Shown: positions 16,983 to 25,756 of the stretch, piece after piece
How positions within the stretch are numbered: the stretch's first letter is position 1
Layout of the letters: every line of letters begins with the position of its first letter
DNA from: G965220305 sp965220305
GTDB taxonomy: Bacteria; Chloroflexota; Dehalococcoidia; Lucifugimonadales; UBA3495
DNA length: 64,000 nucleotides
Direction of reading: 5' to 3'
NCBI GenBank assembly: GCA_965220305.1
Contig: OZ244817.1
Span: 4,370,800-4,434,799 of the forward strand
Position numbers and translations under genes: made by a program
Notes under the pieces: model-generated
Database searches by the model: none
Told to the model about the DNA's origin: nothing
The model's input: only the letters and a program-made list of their open reading frames with translations

Positions 16983-18395
16983 ATGAAAATGTACATCAAC
17001 GGCCAATGGGTGGACCGGGCTGAGACCATGCCTGTCTTGAACCCCTTTGACCAGTCGATAATAGATACGGTCCCCCGGGCCAGCGCCGCTGACGTGGAAG
17101 CGGCCATCACCAGCGCGGCCCGCGGGGCCGAGGTGATGGCTAAGCTGACGGCCTTCGACCGCTACACCATCCTGCGCCGCACCGCCGACTTGATGACTGA
17201 GCGGACTCAGGACCTGGGACGCACCATCACCATGGAAGAGGGTAAGGTGATAGCCGAAGGTGTGGGCGAGGTCGGACGGGCCGTGCAGACCATCACCCTT
17301 TCCGCCGAGGAGTCCAAGCGGCTGCACGGCGAAACGGTGCCCCTGGACGGCGCTCCAGGCAATACCGGCCAGTTCGGTTTCACCATCCGGGTCCCGGTGG
17401 GCGTGGTGGCGGCCATCGCTCCCTTCAACTTCCCCCTGAACCTGGTGTGCCACAAGGTGGGCCCGGCCCTGGCTGCCGGAAACGCGGTGGTCCTCAAGCC
17501 GGCGGGAGATACTCCCCTGTCCGCCCTGAAGCTCACGGAAATACTGCTGGAAGCGGGCCTGCCGCCCGAGGCCATCCAGTGCGTCACCGGCTCCGGAGCC
17601 GAGATTGGCGACGTGATAACCAGCGATCCCCGGGTACGTAAGATAACCTTCACCGGCAGTATGGAGGTGGGCGACCGGATCTGCCGCAACGCCGGAATCA
17701 AGAAGGTGACGATGGAACTGGGTTCCAACAGCCCCTTGATAATCATGGCCGATGCCGACATCGAGAAGGTGGCCGCCGCGACCGTCGCCAGCGGTTTCGC
17801 CAACGCCGGGCAGGTGTGTATTTCCACCCAGCGGGTATTCGCTGACCGCAGCATCTATGCCGACTTCCTGGACGCCCTGGTTGCGCCAACTGAAGCCTTC
17901 ATTACCGGGAACCCCCTGGACGAGTCCATCAAGATGGGCCCCATGATTCGTGAAAGCGACGCCTCCCGGGTGCATGAGTGGATTACCGAGGCGGTGGGCC
18001 AGGGAGCCCGCATCGTGGCCGGAGGCGACCGGGAGGGCACCTTACATGCCCCGACGGTGGTGGCCGACGCTACCGCCGACATGCGAATTTCCCGGGAGGA
18101 ACTGTTCGGGCCGGCGGTGGCCGTTAGCTCCTTCAATAACATCGACGAGGCCATTTCCATGGCCAACGACAGCCGGTTCGGGCTATCGGCGGGCATCTTC
18201 ACCCAGAACGTGGACTGGGCCATGCGATTTGCCAAGGAGGTACACTCGGGCAATCTGCATATCAATTCCCACCCCCAATGGCGGGCCGACATCATGCCCT
18301 ACGGCGGCCTGAAGGACAGCGGCATGGGCAAGGAAGGCCCGGGGTACGCTGTGGAGGAGATGACCGAGTTAAAAATGGTGGTGTTCCACCTTTAG
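16983..18395 (+). CDS. NAD(P)-dependent aldehyde dehydrogenase
   Basis: The 470-residue protein has the complete ALDH active site: Asn149 in APFNFPLNL, Lys172 in VVLKPAGDTPLSA, the G-x4-G nucleotide loop near FTGSMEVG, Glu245 in TMELGSNSP and the nucleophile Cys279 in NAGQVCIST. The length is standard. The ELGSNSPLI form and overall pattern are closest to succinate-semialdehyde, lactaldehyde or non-phosphorylating glyceraldehyde-3-phosphate-type dehydrogenases, so the aldehyde is not certain. The ATG at 16983 follows GGGAGG at about 16970. A GC hairpin follows the stop. Confidence 0.92.
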   Translation: MKMYINGQWVDRAETMPVLNPFDQSIIDTVPRASAADVEAAITSAARGAEVMAKLTAFDRYTILRRTADLMTERTQDLGRTITMEEGKVIAEGVGEVGRAVQTITLSAEESKRLHGETVPLDGAPGNTGQFGFTIRVPVGVVAAIAPFNFPLNLVCHKVGPALAAGNAVVLKPAGDTPLSALKLTEILLEAGLPPEAIQCVTGSGAEIGDVITSDPRVRKITFTGSMEVGDRICRNAGIKKVTMELGSNSPLIIMADADIEKVAAATVASGFANAGQVCISTQRVFADRSIYADFLDALVAPTEAFITGNPLDESIKMGPMIRESDASRVHEWITEAVGQGARIVAGGDREGTLHAPTVVADATADMRISREELFGPAVAVSSFNNIDEAISMANDSRFGLSAGIFTQNVDWAMRFAKEVHSGNLHINSHPQWRADIMPYGGLKDSGMGKEGPGYAVEEMTELKMVVFHL

Positions 18396-18431
18396 CCACC
18401 CCGGTCAGGGCCTTGCGGCTGGCCGGGGTGG
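18396..18431 (+). terminator. GC hairpin after the aldehyde dehydrogenase gene
   Basis: CCACCCCGG (18396-18404) pairs perfectly with CCGGGGTGG (18423-18431) directly after the stop codon. There is no T-tract, as with other hairpins at gene ends in the first half of this window. Confidence 0.45.
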
Positions 18432-18462
18432 GGTGCAGCAGGCTGGGTAGGACTGCCGTCTG

Positions 18463-18900
18463 TTGGTTGACAAGTGGCTTTTCATCCGGTTGGCCTCGTC
18501 AGTCCACCGGAAGCTGTACCAGTTGACCGGGGGAGCCATCGGCGCACGAGCAGTTGGGCCGGTGCTCCTCCTGACGACGACAGGTAGACGGAGCGGGCGC
18601 CTCCATACGGTGCCCCTCCTGTACGTAAGGGATGGGGCAAATTGGGTGGTGGTAGCCTCCAACGCGGGGGCCCATGCCCATCCCGCTTGGTGGCTTAACC
18701 TGAATTCCCACTCCACGGCGACCATTCAGGTCCGGCGCGACCTGATGCCCGTGTGTGCCCGGGACGCTGACGAAGATGAGAGGCAGGCCCTCTGGCCACA
18801 ACTCTTGAGCATGTATCCCGGGTACGAGAGTTACCGGCAACGGGCGCGCCGTCGGATACCCATAGTGATTCTCCAGCCCACCGGACAGCCAAATTTGTAA
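18463..18900 (+). CDS. Deazaflavin (F420)-dependent nitroreductase-family protein
   Basis: The 145-residue protein contains PVLLLTTTGRRSGRLHTVPLLYV and WVVVASNAGAHAHPAWWLNL, the defining motifs of the DUF385 / F420H2-dependent quinone reductase (Ddn) family. The split-barrel fold binds F420 through the TGRRSG loop. No ATG is available; TTG at 18463 is the only reasonable start after an in-frame TAG at 18448. It suggests the organism makes F420, in line with the LLM-class enzymes here. The substrate is unknown. Confidence 0.82.
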   Translation: MVDKWLFIRLASSVHRKLYQLTGGAIGARAVGPVLLLTTTGRRSGRLHTVPLLYVRDGANWVVVASNAGAHAHPAWWLNLNSHSTATIQVRRDLMPVCARDADEDERQALWPQLLSMYPGYESYRQRARRRIPIVILQPTGQPNL

Positions 18901-19038
18901 CCAGCGGCACGGCTACACTGGAAGCCTTCTGGGGCCCCGGTGGACTATTCCAGTTGTCCCTTTTTCACCCGCCGGGCTTCCGGCAAGGACGGACTCCCCC
19001 TCGGCCCCACCGATAAAGCAGAGAGGACCAACGCGAGT

Positions 19039-19785
19039 ATGGAAATCATAACCGACGCCCCCCGACGGGCGCTGATAGTTACTCCCCATCCCGACGACTG
19101 CGAGGGCGGTTGCGGCGGCACCCTGGGCAAGTGGGTCAAGGAGCACGGGACCGAGGTAGTGGTGGTCCTGTGCACCAACGGCGACAAGGGCAGCGGCGAC
19201 CGGGAAATGACCCCGGCCCGGCTGGCCGCCACCCGGGAGCATGAGCAACTGGGAGCTTCCAGCGTATTCGGGGCCAAGGAAACGGTCTTTCTGGCCCACC
19301 CCGATGGCGGCCTGGAAGACAGCAAGCTCTTCCGTAGCCAGGTGGTGCGGGAGATTCGCCGTCACCGCCCGGACATAGTCTTTGGCATTGACCCCTACCG
19401 CAGCGTCAGTCACACCCATCGGGACCACCGCATGAGCGGCCAGGTGGCCCTGGATGCCTCCTACTCCTACGCCTGGAGTCACCTCTACTTCCCCGAGCAA
19501 ATCACCGAAGAGGGGTTGCAACCCCACTGGGTTAAAGAGGCCTACCTGTGGGGCACCGAGCGGCCCAATGTCTTCGTGGACATCGGCAATTACCTGTCGG
19601 TGAAGGCGGACTCCCTGGCAATGCACGCCAGCCAGATGGGGACTCGCACCTACAAGCAGCGAATGCAGCGCGTGAGAGAGGGCGCGGCCCGACAGGGGGA
19701 GGCTGCGGGTCTTCCCTTCGCCGAAGCCTTCCATCGAATCAAGTTCGACCTGGGCACCATGGACTGGCGGTACCTCAACTCCTAG
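19039..19785 (+). CDS. PIG-L / LmbE-family deacetylase
   Basis: The 248-residue protein has the family zinc motif as ALIVTPHPDDCEGGCGGTL (the usual His-Pro-Asp-Asp is intact) and a second HTHRDH zinc site at SVSHTHRDHRMS. The enzymes hydrolyse N-acetyl groups from GlcNAc-type sugars, for example in mycothiol or bacillithiol synthesis. The start ATG 19039 is supported by GAGAGGA upstream; an in-frame extension to 18940 has no homologous character. A role in a thiol cofactor pathway would fit the mycothiol-dependent-like protein at 4664-5506, but that is inference. Confidence 0.9.
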   Translation: MEIITDAPRRALIVTPHPDDCEGGCGGTLGKWVKEHGTEVVVVLCTNGDKGSGDREMTPARLAATREHEQLGASSVFGAKETVFLAHPDGGLEDSKLFRSQVVREIRRHRPDIVFGIDPYRSVSHTHRDHRMSGQVALDASYSYAWSHLYFPEQITEEGLQPHWVKEAYLWGTERPNVFVDIGNYLSVKADSLAMHASQMGTRTYKQRMQRVREGAARQGEAAGLPFAEAFHRIKFDLGTMDWRYLNS

Positions 19786-19793
19786 AGGCTGGG

Positions 19794-20390
19794 CTAGCCC
19801 TGGATGGCGGCAATCACCTCGTCAGCGTCGGCCACCCAGGCCATTCGGGGGAAAATGATGTCCATGCAGGTATCGTGTTCCTGTTCGGTGCCCGCAGCAC
19901 AGCAGTCCCGCACCACCACGCAGTCATAGTCCTTGTCCCGGGCGTCCCGCAGGGAACCTTCAACCACCCCGGTCGTTGAGTAGCCGGTCAGCAGCAGCGT
20001 ATTAACCCCGAAGCGGCTCAGGTACACCTCGATGTCGGTGGTGTTGAAGGGACTGGTGGTATGCTTGGTCACCACCGCATCGCCCGCTTGCGGGGCCAAC
20101 TCCGAGACTACTTGGACTCCCTCCGTGCCTTCTATCAGCGCCGGACCGCCCGCCGCCGCCGATGACCCCAGGGGTGGCCGGGGAGCGTCCCTGCCGTCCT
20201 GGCGTCGGACTACCTGGACGTAGATGACCGGCATATCCACCTGCCGGGCCTTGTCCAACAACTTCCGCGAACTGGCGATTAACGCCGGGCCTCCCATGGG
20301 CACCACCGGGCGGTCGCTCTTGACAATGTCGTTCTGCATATCCTGGATGAGCAGCGCGCTGGTCTTGGGGTCGATGGTGACGTCTGCCAT
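19794..20390 (-). CDS. Isochorismatase-like cysteine hydrolase homologue lacking the catalytic Cys
   Basis: The 198-residue protein has the isochorismatase fold: ALLIQDMQND with Asp17, VVTKHTTSPF with Lys109, and TGYSTTGVVEGSLRDA where active members have TGxATxxCVxST. The nucleophilic Cys is Val142 here, so normal amidohydrolase chemistry should be lost unless Thr139 or Thr140 substitutes. Start ATG 20390 is set by GGAGGAAGC; the GTG at 20402 lies upstream of that site. It ends nine bases from the convergent LmbE gene. It could be a binding protein or a hydrolase of the Cys-less isochorismatase (EntB-like) type, which also lacks Cys. Confidence 0.82.
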   Translation of the reverse strand: MADVTIDPKTSALLIQDMQNDIVKSDRPVVPMGGPALIASSRKLLDKARQVDMPVIYVQVVRRQDGRDAPRPPLGSSAAAGGPALIEGTEGVQVVSELAPQAGDAVVTKHTTSPFNTTDIEVYLSRFGVNTLLLTGYSTTGVVEGSLRDARDKDYDCVVVRDCCAAGTEQEHDTCMDIIFPRMAWVADADEVIAAIQG

Positions 20391-20514
20391 AGCTTCCTCC
20401 ACTCCAAGGATCGGACTAGAAACTTAAGGCGATGTTAGCGCACCAGCCCCCTGGTGTCCACCGGATGCCAGGCGTGACAGTGTCTTTCTAACTTCCACAG
20501 AACGCCACTCCCAA

Positions 20515-20570
20515 CGTCATTCCGGCGGAGGCCGGACTCCAGGGGTGGGTTGCGGGCGCTGGCCGCGGAC
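20515..20570. repeat. REP-like palindromic repeat
   Basis: The segment contains CGTCATTCCGGCGGAGGCC followed by GGACTCCAGG, the common dispersed pattern 'cattccNgcgNaNgcNgga-tccag' with an internal palindrome. A second version with the CCCGCGAAAGCGGG palindrome lies inside the MITE at about 34156-34180. Two instances are too few to define a family here. Confidence 0.4.
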
Positions 20571-21329
20571 TCCAGGGCCTTGGCTCCGCTCTGGGTTGCG
20601 TGGAGAAGACCCGGTGAAAATAGCCCCCTCCTCGGTGAAACGGGCTCCCTGGGCGCGTATCATGGAGGTGGTATTGCTTCTGGCAATGGCCCGCAGAACG
20701 TTGGAAACTATGCCCGTGGATTTCCTTACTTCCTTCAGGGGCGCGGGCGTCACCACCTGGGGAGTCCCATCCAGCAGGCCCCACTGGGGAGGCATCCTGC
20801 CTCGGGGAATGACCCCCTTGGGCGCCATGATGTAGTGGTAGTCGGCTATGCCCAGGAAGCGGCGGTCGTGGAACTTGATGCTGTAGGTGGCTAACCGGGC
20901 CTCGTAGGCCAGGCATTCCCGGGCCAGCCGCTGGCAGTCGGCCAGGGCCTGCCGGTAGGCGGGGACCTCTTCCCAAGCCTGCTGGGTCTCCTGGGCGTAG
21001 GCCCGGGACTGGGCCAGGGTTTCCTGGGTCAGGGTCATGCGGCGGGCGAAAACCCGGGACTGGGCCTGGAGCGCCGCCAAGTCTTCCGGCGTGTGATTGT
21101 CTCGGGCGAAGTCCGACCGGCTGGACTTCACCTCGACCACGTAGATGACGTTCTTGGGACCCACGCCCACCAGGTCCACCACCCGCCCCCCGGGGCCTTC
21201 CAACCGTACTTCCATGCCGATGGACCGGCACTGGCCCACGTTGTACAGCCACTCCCAGGCGGCCCACTTCAGTTGATGGGTCCGGTGAGTCTCCCCACCA
21301 CCCTTGAAAGGGAATACCCCGTTGACCAT
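20517..21329 (-). CDS. PD-(D/E)XK nuclease-like (MmcB-type) protein
   Basis: The 270-residue frame has the nuclease core at about residues 38-75: RVVDLVGVGPKNVIYVVEVK gives the D-x(n)-E-x-K triad, then SSRSDFARDNH. This resembles MmcB-type DNA-repair-associated proteins and other PD-(D/E)XK enzymes. A long helical segment (about 80-150, with Arg/Gln/Glu periodicity) may be a coiled coil. The last 30 or so residues (after FTGSSPRNPERS) are encoded by a REP-like intergenic repeat, so the ancestral stop was probably earlier. The start at 21329 is the first Met; no strong ribosome site was seen. Confidence 0.6.
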   Translation of the reverse strand: MVNGVFPFKGGGETHRTHQLKWAAWEWLYNVGQCRSIGMEVRLEGPGGRVVDLVGVGPKNVIYVVEVKSSRSDFARDNHTPEDLAALQAQSRVFARRMTLTQETLAQSRAYAQETQQAWEEVPAYRQALADCQRLARECLAYEARLATYSIKFHDRRFLGIADYHYIMAPKGVIPRGRMPPQWGLLDGTPQVVTPAPLKEVRKSTGIVSNVLRAIARSNTTSMIRAQGARFTEEGAIFTGSSPRNPERSQGPGVRGQRPQPTPGVRPPPE

Positions 21330-21408
21330 TCCACCGGCCCTTTGGAGTTACGCCCCCAGCGTTGGGCCTGCGGCGCTCGGCGAGGAAGCTGGGGGGTTGG
21401 AGTTCCGG

Positions 21409-22431
21409 CTAGTCCTGCTCTTGAAACTGCCGAATAATCTGTCGTAGGTACTGCTCCTCCTGCGGAGAACCGACATTCATGGAGAAATTGACCTCGTCCA
21501 CCAGCCCGCCGTAACGCTCCAGGAACTTCGGGGCAATCTCGTCGTACTCGCCCCTGATGCTGAAGGCGTCCAGCATATCGTCGTTGACCAGCCTGCCCAT
21601 CTCGGTCCATTGGCCCTCCAGCGACATCTGGTGCAACCGCTGCCCAATCTCCTCGAACCCGTGACATTCCAGCACCGGAAAGTAGGTGCGGGTAGAGGAG
21701 TAGAAGGCGATGCGTCGGCGGACCTCATCCTCCATCTCCTGGATGGAGGCCCGGTTGGGGCCGGTGATGATGAATCCCCCGCCGGTAACGCTGACCTGGG
21801 AAGGGTCCCGCTGGGCCTGTTGCGCTCCCCTGGCGATGTTGGGCCGGACTACCTGCCGCACGTATTCGGGAGAGTTGAGGCTGTGCAGCATCAGCCCGTC
21901 GCTGACCTGCCCGGCGACCCGGCAGTTGTAGGAGTTGATTGCGGCGGTGAAGATGGGCGGCGGAGGGTATTCGCTGGGGCCCGGGTTGAAGAAGGGCGTC
22001 ATCAGCGAGAACTGGTAGAACTTGCCCTGGTAATCAATCCTGCCGTCGCCGTTCCAGCAGTCCCAAATCTGCCGTAACGACTGCACGTATTCCCTCAGCC
22101 GCGGACCCGGCGACTCCCACTTGGTGGAAAAGCGCCGCTCGATGTGTCCCTTGACCTGGGTGCCCAGCCCCAGGCGCAGGCGACCCCGGGACAGGTCGTG
22201 CAGGTCCCGGCTGGTATGGGCCGTCACCATGGGCGAGCGGGGGAAGGCGATGGCAACATGGGTCTCCAAGGAGACCCGCGAAGTTGACGTCGCCGCCAGG
22301 GTCAGGGGAAGGAAAGGGTCGTGGGCGGTCTCGCTGCTGGAGACGCCGTCGTACCCCATGGACTCGGCCCAAGCCGCTTCTGCGGCAACGGCGTTCAGGT
22401 CCTTGGAGCGTAAGCTGTAGATTACTCGCAT
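21409..22431 (-). CDS. LLM-class (TIGR03617-like, probably F420-dependent) oxidoreductase
   Basis: The 340-residue protein begins MRVIYSLRSKDLNAVAAEA and has the barrel motifs GYDGVSSSETAHDPFLPL, THVAIAFPRSPMVTAHTSRD and SRGRLRLGLGTQVKGHIERR, typical of the F420-linked LLM subfamily with the GLGTQV phosphate-binding strand. It is the second LLM enzyme in the window and differs strongly from that at 3557-4636. It would catalyse an F420- or FMN-linked redox step on an unknown organic compound. Confidence 0.88.
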   Translation of the reverse strand: MRVIYSLRSKDLNAVAAEAAWAESMGYDGVSSSETAHDPFLPLTLAATSTSRVSLETHVAIAFPRSPMVTAHTSRDLHDLSRGRLRLGLGTQVKGHIERRFSTKWESPGPRLREYVQSLRQIWDCWNGDGRIDYQGKFYQFSLMTPFFNPGPSEYPPPPIFTAAINSYNCRVAGQVSDGLMLHSLNSPEYVRQVVRPNIARGAQQAQRDPSQVSVTGGGFIITGPNRASIQEMEDEVRRRIAFYSSTRTYFPVLECHGFEEIGQRLHQMSLEGQWTEMGRLVNDDMLDAFSIRGEYDEIAPKFLERYGGLVDEVNFSMNVGSPQEEQYLRQIIRQFQEQD

Positions 22432-22633
22432 ACCACGCCTCGGATGAACTGTATCTATGCCAAGCGGCCCGGGTCGATGTTACGGCTGGCCCGCTGGCCT
22501 GAATCGTTAGTGTAGGCCCGGAGCATATCCCCAGCAGGACCGGTCTGGGTCCAAGAAACCACCCAGGTATCCCCAAGGCTGGGGCGCAGCGGCCAGCTTT
22601 CTGGTCCCGCAGTCTTGGGCCGCCGGTGGACTG

Positions 22634-22993
22634 CTAGTCTTGCTCGGGGGCCAACTCCGCGTAAAGCTGGTCGGTCTTGGCGGCCATGATGAAATCGTTG
22701 CGGTGCAGGTTCCGAATCTTGTGCGTCCACCAGGTGACTCCCACACGGCCCCACTCGGTAACCAACTTGGGGTGATGCCCCTGCTCCTCGGCCAGGTCTC
22801 CAACGGCGTTGGTGAAGGCCAGGGCCTGCTCGAAGTTGGTGAACCGGAAGGCCCGGTCCAGCTTGGGAATGCCGCTGTCGTCGACCAACATCCACTCGTT
22901 GACCTGCGGATGCAGCTCGGCAATCTCCGACTCGGTGACGTGGGGAGAGTCCCGGCGGCAGGCCACGCATTTCTCCTGGTATATCTGGGTCAT
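22634..22993 (-). CDS. phhB: Pterin-4a-carbinolamine dehydratase
   Basis: The 119-residue protein has the family signature almost complete: FTNFEQALAFTNAVGDLAEE, then GHHPKL, VGVTWWTHKI and NDFIMAAKTD. The His-His pair and the later His form the dehydratase site. It recycles 4a-hydroxytetrahydropterin, and in bacteria without aromatic hydroxylases may act in molybdopterin metabolism. An N-terminal 30-residue extension with two Cys (KCVACRRD) is unusual. GGGAGG precedes ATG 22993. It lies 202 bases upstream of the LLM gene on the same strand. Confidence 0.9.
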   Translation of the reverse strand: MTQIYQEKCVACRRDSPHVTESEIAELHPQVNEWMLVDDSGIPKLDRAFRFTNFEQALAFTNAVGDLAEEQGHHPKLVTEWGRVGVTWWTHKIRNLHRNDFIMAAKTDQLYAELAPEQD

Positions 22994-23119
22994 AACTGAC
23001 CTCCCGAAATTGGAAATGGAGGATTTCTGGGATGCTAAACCCTTGCAACCCCAATTTTAGCAGACCAAGCCAGCCAGCGGGTTAGTTTGGCGCTGGTTCA
23101 CCCGGGTTCGTCTCAAGCC

Positions 23120-23148
23120 TTGAGCCGCGCCCGCCGATGGGATATAGT
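23120..23148 (+). promoter_or_regulatory. Promoter of the sugar-phosphate-isomerase-like gene
   Basis: TTGAGC (23120-23125), a 17-base spacer and TATAGT (23143-23148) fit a housekeeping sigma promoter. Transcription would start near 23155, leaving a 33-base leader with GGGAGG before ATG 23188. Confidence 0.55.
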
Positions 23149-23187
23149 CATCTCAGCTAAGAGAATATTCCCGGGAGGTCAGCGGAC

Positions 23188-24012
23188 ATGATATTCGGCG
23201 CGATTACCAACTCCTGGCGAAACCTGTTGGACGAGCATGACTTGGCCGCCCTGGTGGGTGAAGCCCAAGCCAAGGGGGCCAGGCACATCGAGTTGCGGCA
23301 GACCTGCCTGGGCAACTGCGAGACCGGAGAGGGAGAGGACTGGCGACCCGTCCTGTCCGGCCTGGAAGCCCTGGTAAACCAGTATTCCGACTTGTCCTAC
23401 GATTTGGCGATGGCTCTTCCCTGCCTCTCCAGCAAGCCCGACCCCCAGGGGGAGCAGTTCCAGGCCGCCCTGCAGGCGGCCAAGCTGGTGGGCCGCGAAA
23501 CCCCTCATCTGCGGGTGGTGGACCCCAATTCCGCGGATGACGTTTGGCAGAGCGCGGATGACTTCGCCGAGGCGGCGGCGGCGGTGACTGATTTGGTCCG
23601 AGAGGCGGCCCGGCAGGGCGTTATCTTCTCCATGGAGAACTCGGGGCAGCCCATCAGCAGTATGGCCCTGCTGGTCGAAGAAGTCCGCTCCAAGCTGTCG
23701 CCCGAGGAAGGAAATTACCTGGGCCTGTGCCCCGACCCCACGAACCAATTGCGCCGTTTCCCCGACACCGACCCCCTGGCCGACCTGGAGGCTTTGCCCC
23801 TGGACATGGTCAAGATTGTCCACTTCAAGCAGGCGCGGGACGGTCGCCCCCATCCCACCGTGGATACCGGAGACATGGACTGTGCCGGAATGCTGCGGGT
23901 GCTAGAAGATAAGGGCTACCAGGGCGCGGCCATCATGGAAATCCCCCCAGCCCAGGACGTGCTGGACAATCTCTCGGCCAGCTTCGCTTATCTGGAAGAC
24001 GCGGCCAAGTAG
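23188..24012 (+). CDS. Sugar phosphate isomerase/epimerase-like TIM-barrel protein
   Basis: The 274-residue protein has the xylose-isomerase-like barrel pattern of the AP endonuclease 2 superfamily: acidic and His residues at strand ends, including ARHIELRQTCLG, FSMENSG, GLCPDPTNQL and MVKIVHFKQARDG, and the final GYQGAAIMEI. These would bind two divalent metals. Family members isomerise or epimerise sugars or inositols; the exact substrate is unknown. The ATG at 23188 has GGGAGG upstream and a clear promoter. Confidence 0.82.
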   Translation: MIFGAITNSWRNLLDEHDLAALVGEAQAKGARHIELRQTCLGNCETGEGEDWRPVLSGLEALVNQYSDLSYDLAMALPCLSSKPDPQGEQFQAALQAAKLVGRETPHLRVVDPNSADDVWQSADDFAEAAAAVTDLVREAARQGVIFSMENSGQPISSMALLVEEVRSKLSPEEGNYLGLCPDPTNQLRRFPDTDPLADLEALPLDMVKIVHFKQARDGRPHPTVDTGDMDCAGMLRVLEDKGYQGAAIMEIPPAQDVLDNLSASFAYLEDAAK

Positions 24013-24152
24013 GGCCCACCCGGCGCGTTATCGGGCTGCGCCGGGGCGCCCGGCCAGAGTCCCGGGAGACGGCTCCCCGATGGGTCGGCTATCCCGGGAG
24101 CTTGCCGGATGGCCGTTGACCGTCAAATTGCCACCGCAAGGGAGGAAACAAC

Positions 24153-24392
24153 ATGGCGTCTGATGTCAGAGACTTGGTGGAAGAACATAGCGGCTTATCC
24201 CAGGATTGGTTGGCGGCGGAGCAGGCCCGGGTCGATGTACTGGGGAAGCTGATTCTAGGCTTCGGGAACAAGTGCACCATGGACCTACCGGAGGGGTTTT
24301 TCAAGGAATACGATGATGCCCTGGCCCGGGCGGCCCTGGCCCGCCGCACCTACGTCCGGTGGCTGGCCGAACAGGGCATCGCCTCCAGCTAG
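24153..24392 (+). CDS. Small hypothetical protein upstream of argH
   Basis: The 79-residue protein has GGGAGGAAACAAC immediately before ATG 24153, a strong ribosome site. It is predicted mostly helical and soluble, with one Cys and an Ala/Arg-rich C-terminus (DDALARAALARRTYVRWLAEQG). No family was recognised. The argH gene starts 24 bases after its stop, so it is probably translated from the same message. Confidence 0.6.
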   Translation: MASDVRDLVEEHSGLSQDWLAAEQARVDVLGKLILGFGNKCTMDLPEGFFKEYDDALARAALARRTYVRWLAEQGIASS

Positions 24393-24416
24393 CCGTCAGG
24401 CCGGCTTTGGTTCATC

Positions 24417-25754
24417 ATGCCTGACTTCGCCGATTACGCCGTTTCAATCCACTACGACAGACGACTCTTCCGGCAGGACATCGCTGGTTCCACCGCCCAC
24501 GCCAAGATGTTGGCCCGCCAGGGAATAATCTCCCTGGAGGACTCCGAAGCCATTGTGCGGGGACTGGCGGTGGTGCGTGAGGAGATTGAAGCCGGTGAAT
24601 TCCCCTGGGACCCCGCCCTGGAAGACCTGCACCTGAACATCGAGAGCCGTCTGACCCAGCTCATTGGTGACGCGGGCGCCAGGCTGCATACCGGACGTTC
24701 CCGCAACGACCAGATTGCCCTGGACCTGCGGCTTTACACCAAAGAGGTTGCCAGCGGGACGATACGGGGGATACAGGGGCTACAGCGGGTCTTGGTGGAG
24801 CTATCGGAGAGATACCAGGACGTGGTCATGCCTGGCTATACCCACCTGCAGCGGGCCCAGCCGGTGCTTTTTGCCCACCACATGCTGGCCTACTTTCAGA
24901 TGCTGCAACGGGATGCGGGCCGCTTCCAGGACTGCTACCGCCGCACCGATGTTTTGCCCCTGGGCAGCGGGGCCCTGGCCGGGGTGCCCTATCCCACCGA
25001 CCGGGAGTTTCTGGCCCAAGAACTGGGGTTCAGCGAGATTAGCCGCAACAGCATGGATGCGGTCTCCGACCGCGACTTCCTGTTGGAGTACCAGGCGTCG
25101 GCCTCCCTCTGCATGATGCACCTCTCTCGCCTTTCGGAAGAGATTGTGCTGTGGTCCAGCCAGGAATTCGGCTTCATCCGGCTGTCCGAGGAGTTCACCA
25201 CCGGCAGTAGCATCATGCCCCAGAAGCGCAATCCCGATTTTGCCGAGCTGGCCCGGGGTAAGACCGGACGGGTCTACGGCAACCTCATGGGCCTGCTGAC
25301 GGTGCTCAAGGGCCTTCCCCTGACCTACAACCGGGACCTCCAGGAGGACAAGGAAGGCTTCTTCGATACCGTGGATACCTTGCTGGCGACTCTTTCGGTG
25401 TTTCAGGGGATGCTCCCGGGCCTGGAACTCAACGTAAGCGGGGTGACCCGCCTGGCCGGTGAAAGCTATATGCTGGCGACTGACCTGGCCGACTACCTGG
25501 TCGGCCAGGGAGTACCCTTCCGGCAGGCCCACGGCATCATGCGGGAATTGTGCCGCTATTGCGAGGAGCAGGGCAAGGGGCTTCAGGACCTGACCCTGGA
25601 AGAGTACCACCGATTTTCCAGTTACTTCGGGGCGGATGTTTACCGGATAACCGCCAGTTCGTCGGTTGCGGCGCGGGACAATATCGGTGGCACCGCTCCC
25701 AATCGGGTGGCCGAGGGCCTGCGGGAAGCCAAGAAACAGTTGGAAGTGGGGTGA
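24417..25754 (+). CDS. argH: Argininosuccinate lyase
   Basis: The 445-residue protein contains the fumarase/aspartase superfamily signature GSSIMPQKRNPD, the catalytic Ser loop, plus HTGRSRNDQIALDLR and PGYTHLQRAQPVLFAHH with the general acid/base His, both diagnostic for ArgH. It cleaves argininosuccinate to arginine and fumarate, the last step of arginine synthesis, and works as a tetramer. It is slightly shorter than the 460-residue norm because the N-terminus starts directly at the DYAVSIHYDRRL segment. It is followed two bases later by rpe. Confidence 0.95.
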   Translation: MPDFADYAVSIHYDRRLFRQDIAGSTAHAKMLARQGIISLEDSEAIVRGLAVVREEIEAGEFPWDPALEDLHLNIESRLTQLIGDAGARLHTGRSRNDQIALDLRLYTKEVASGTIRGIQGLQRVLVELSERYQDVVMPGYTHLQRAQPVLFAHHMLAYFQMLQRDAGRFQDCYRRTDVLPLGSGALAGVPYPTDREFLAQELGFSEISRNSMDAVSDRDFLLEYQASASLCMMHLSRLSEEIVLWSSQEFGFIRLSEEFTTGSSIMPQKRNPDFAELARGKTGRVYGNLMGLLTVLKGLPLTYNRDLQEDKEGFFDTVDTLLATLSVFQGMLPGLELNVSGVTRLAGESYMLATDLADYLVGQGVPFRQAHGIMRELCRYCEEQGKGLQDLTLEEYHRFSSYFGADVYRITASSSVAARDNIGGTAPNRVAEGLREAKKQLEVG

Positions 25755-25756
25755 GC

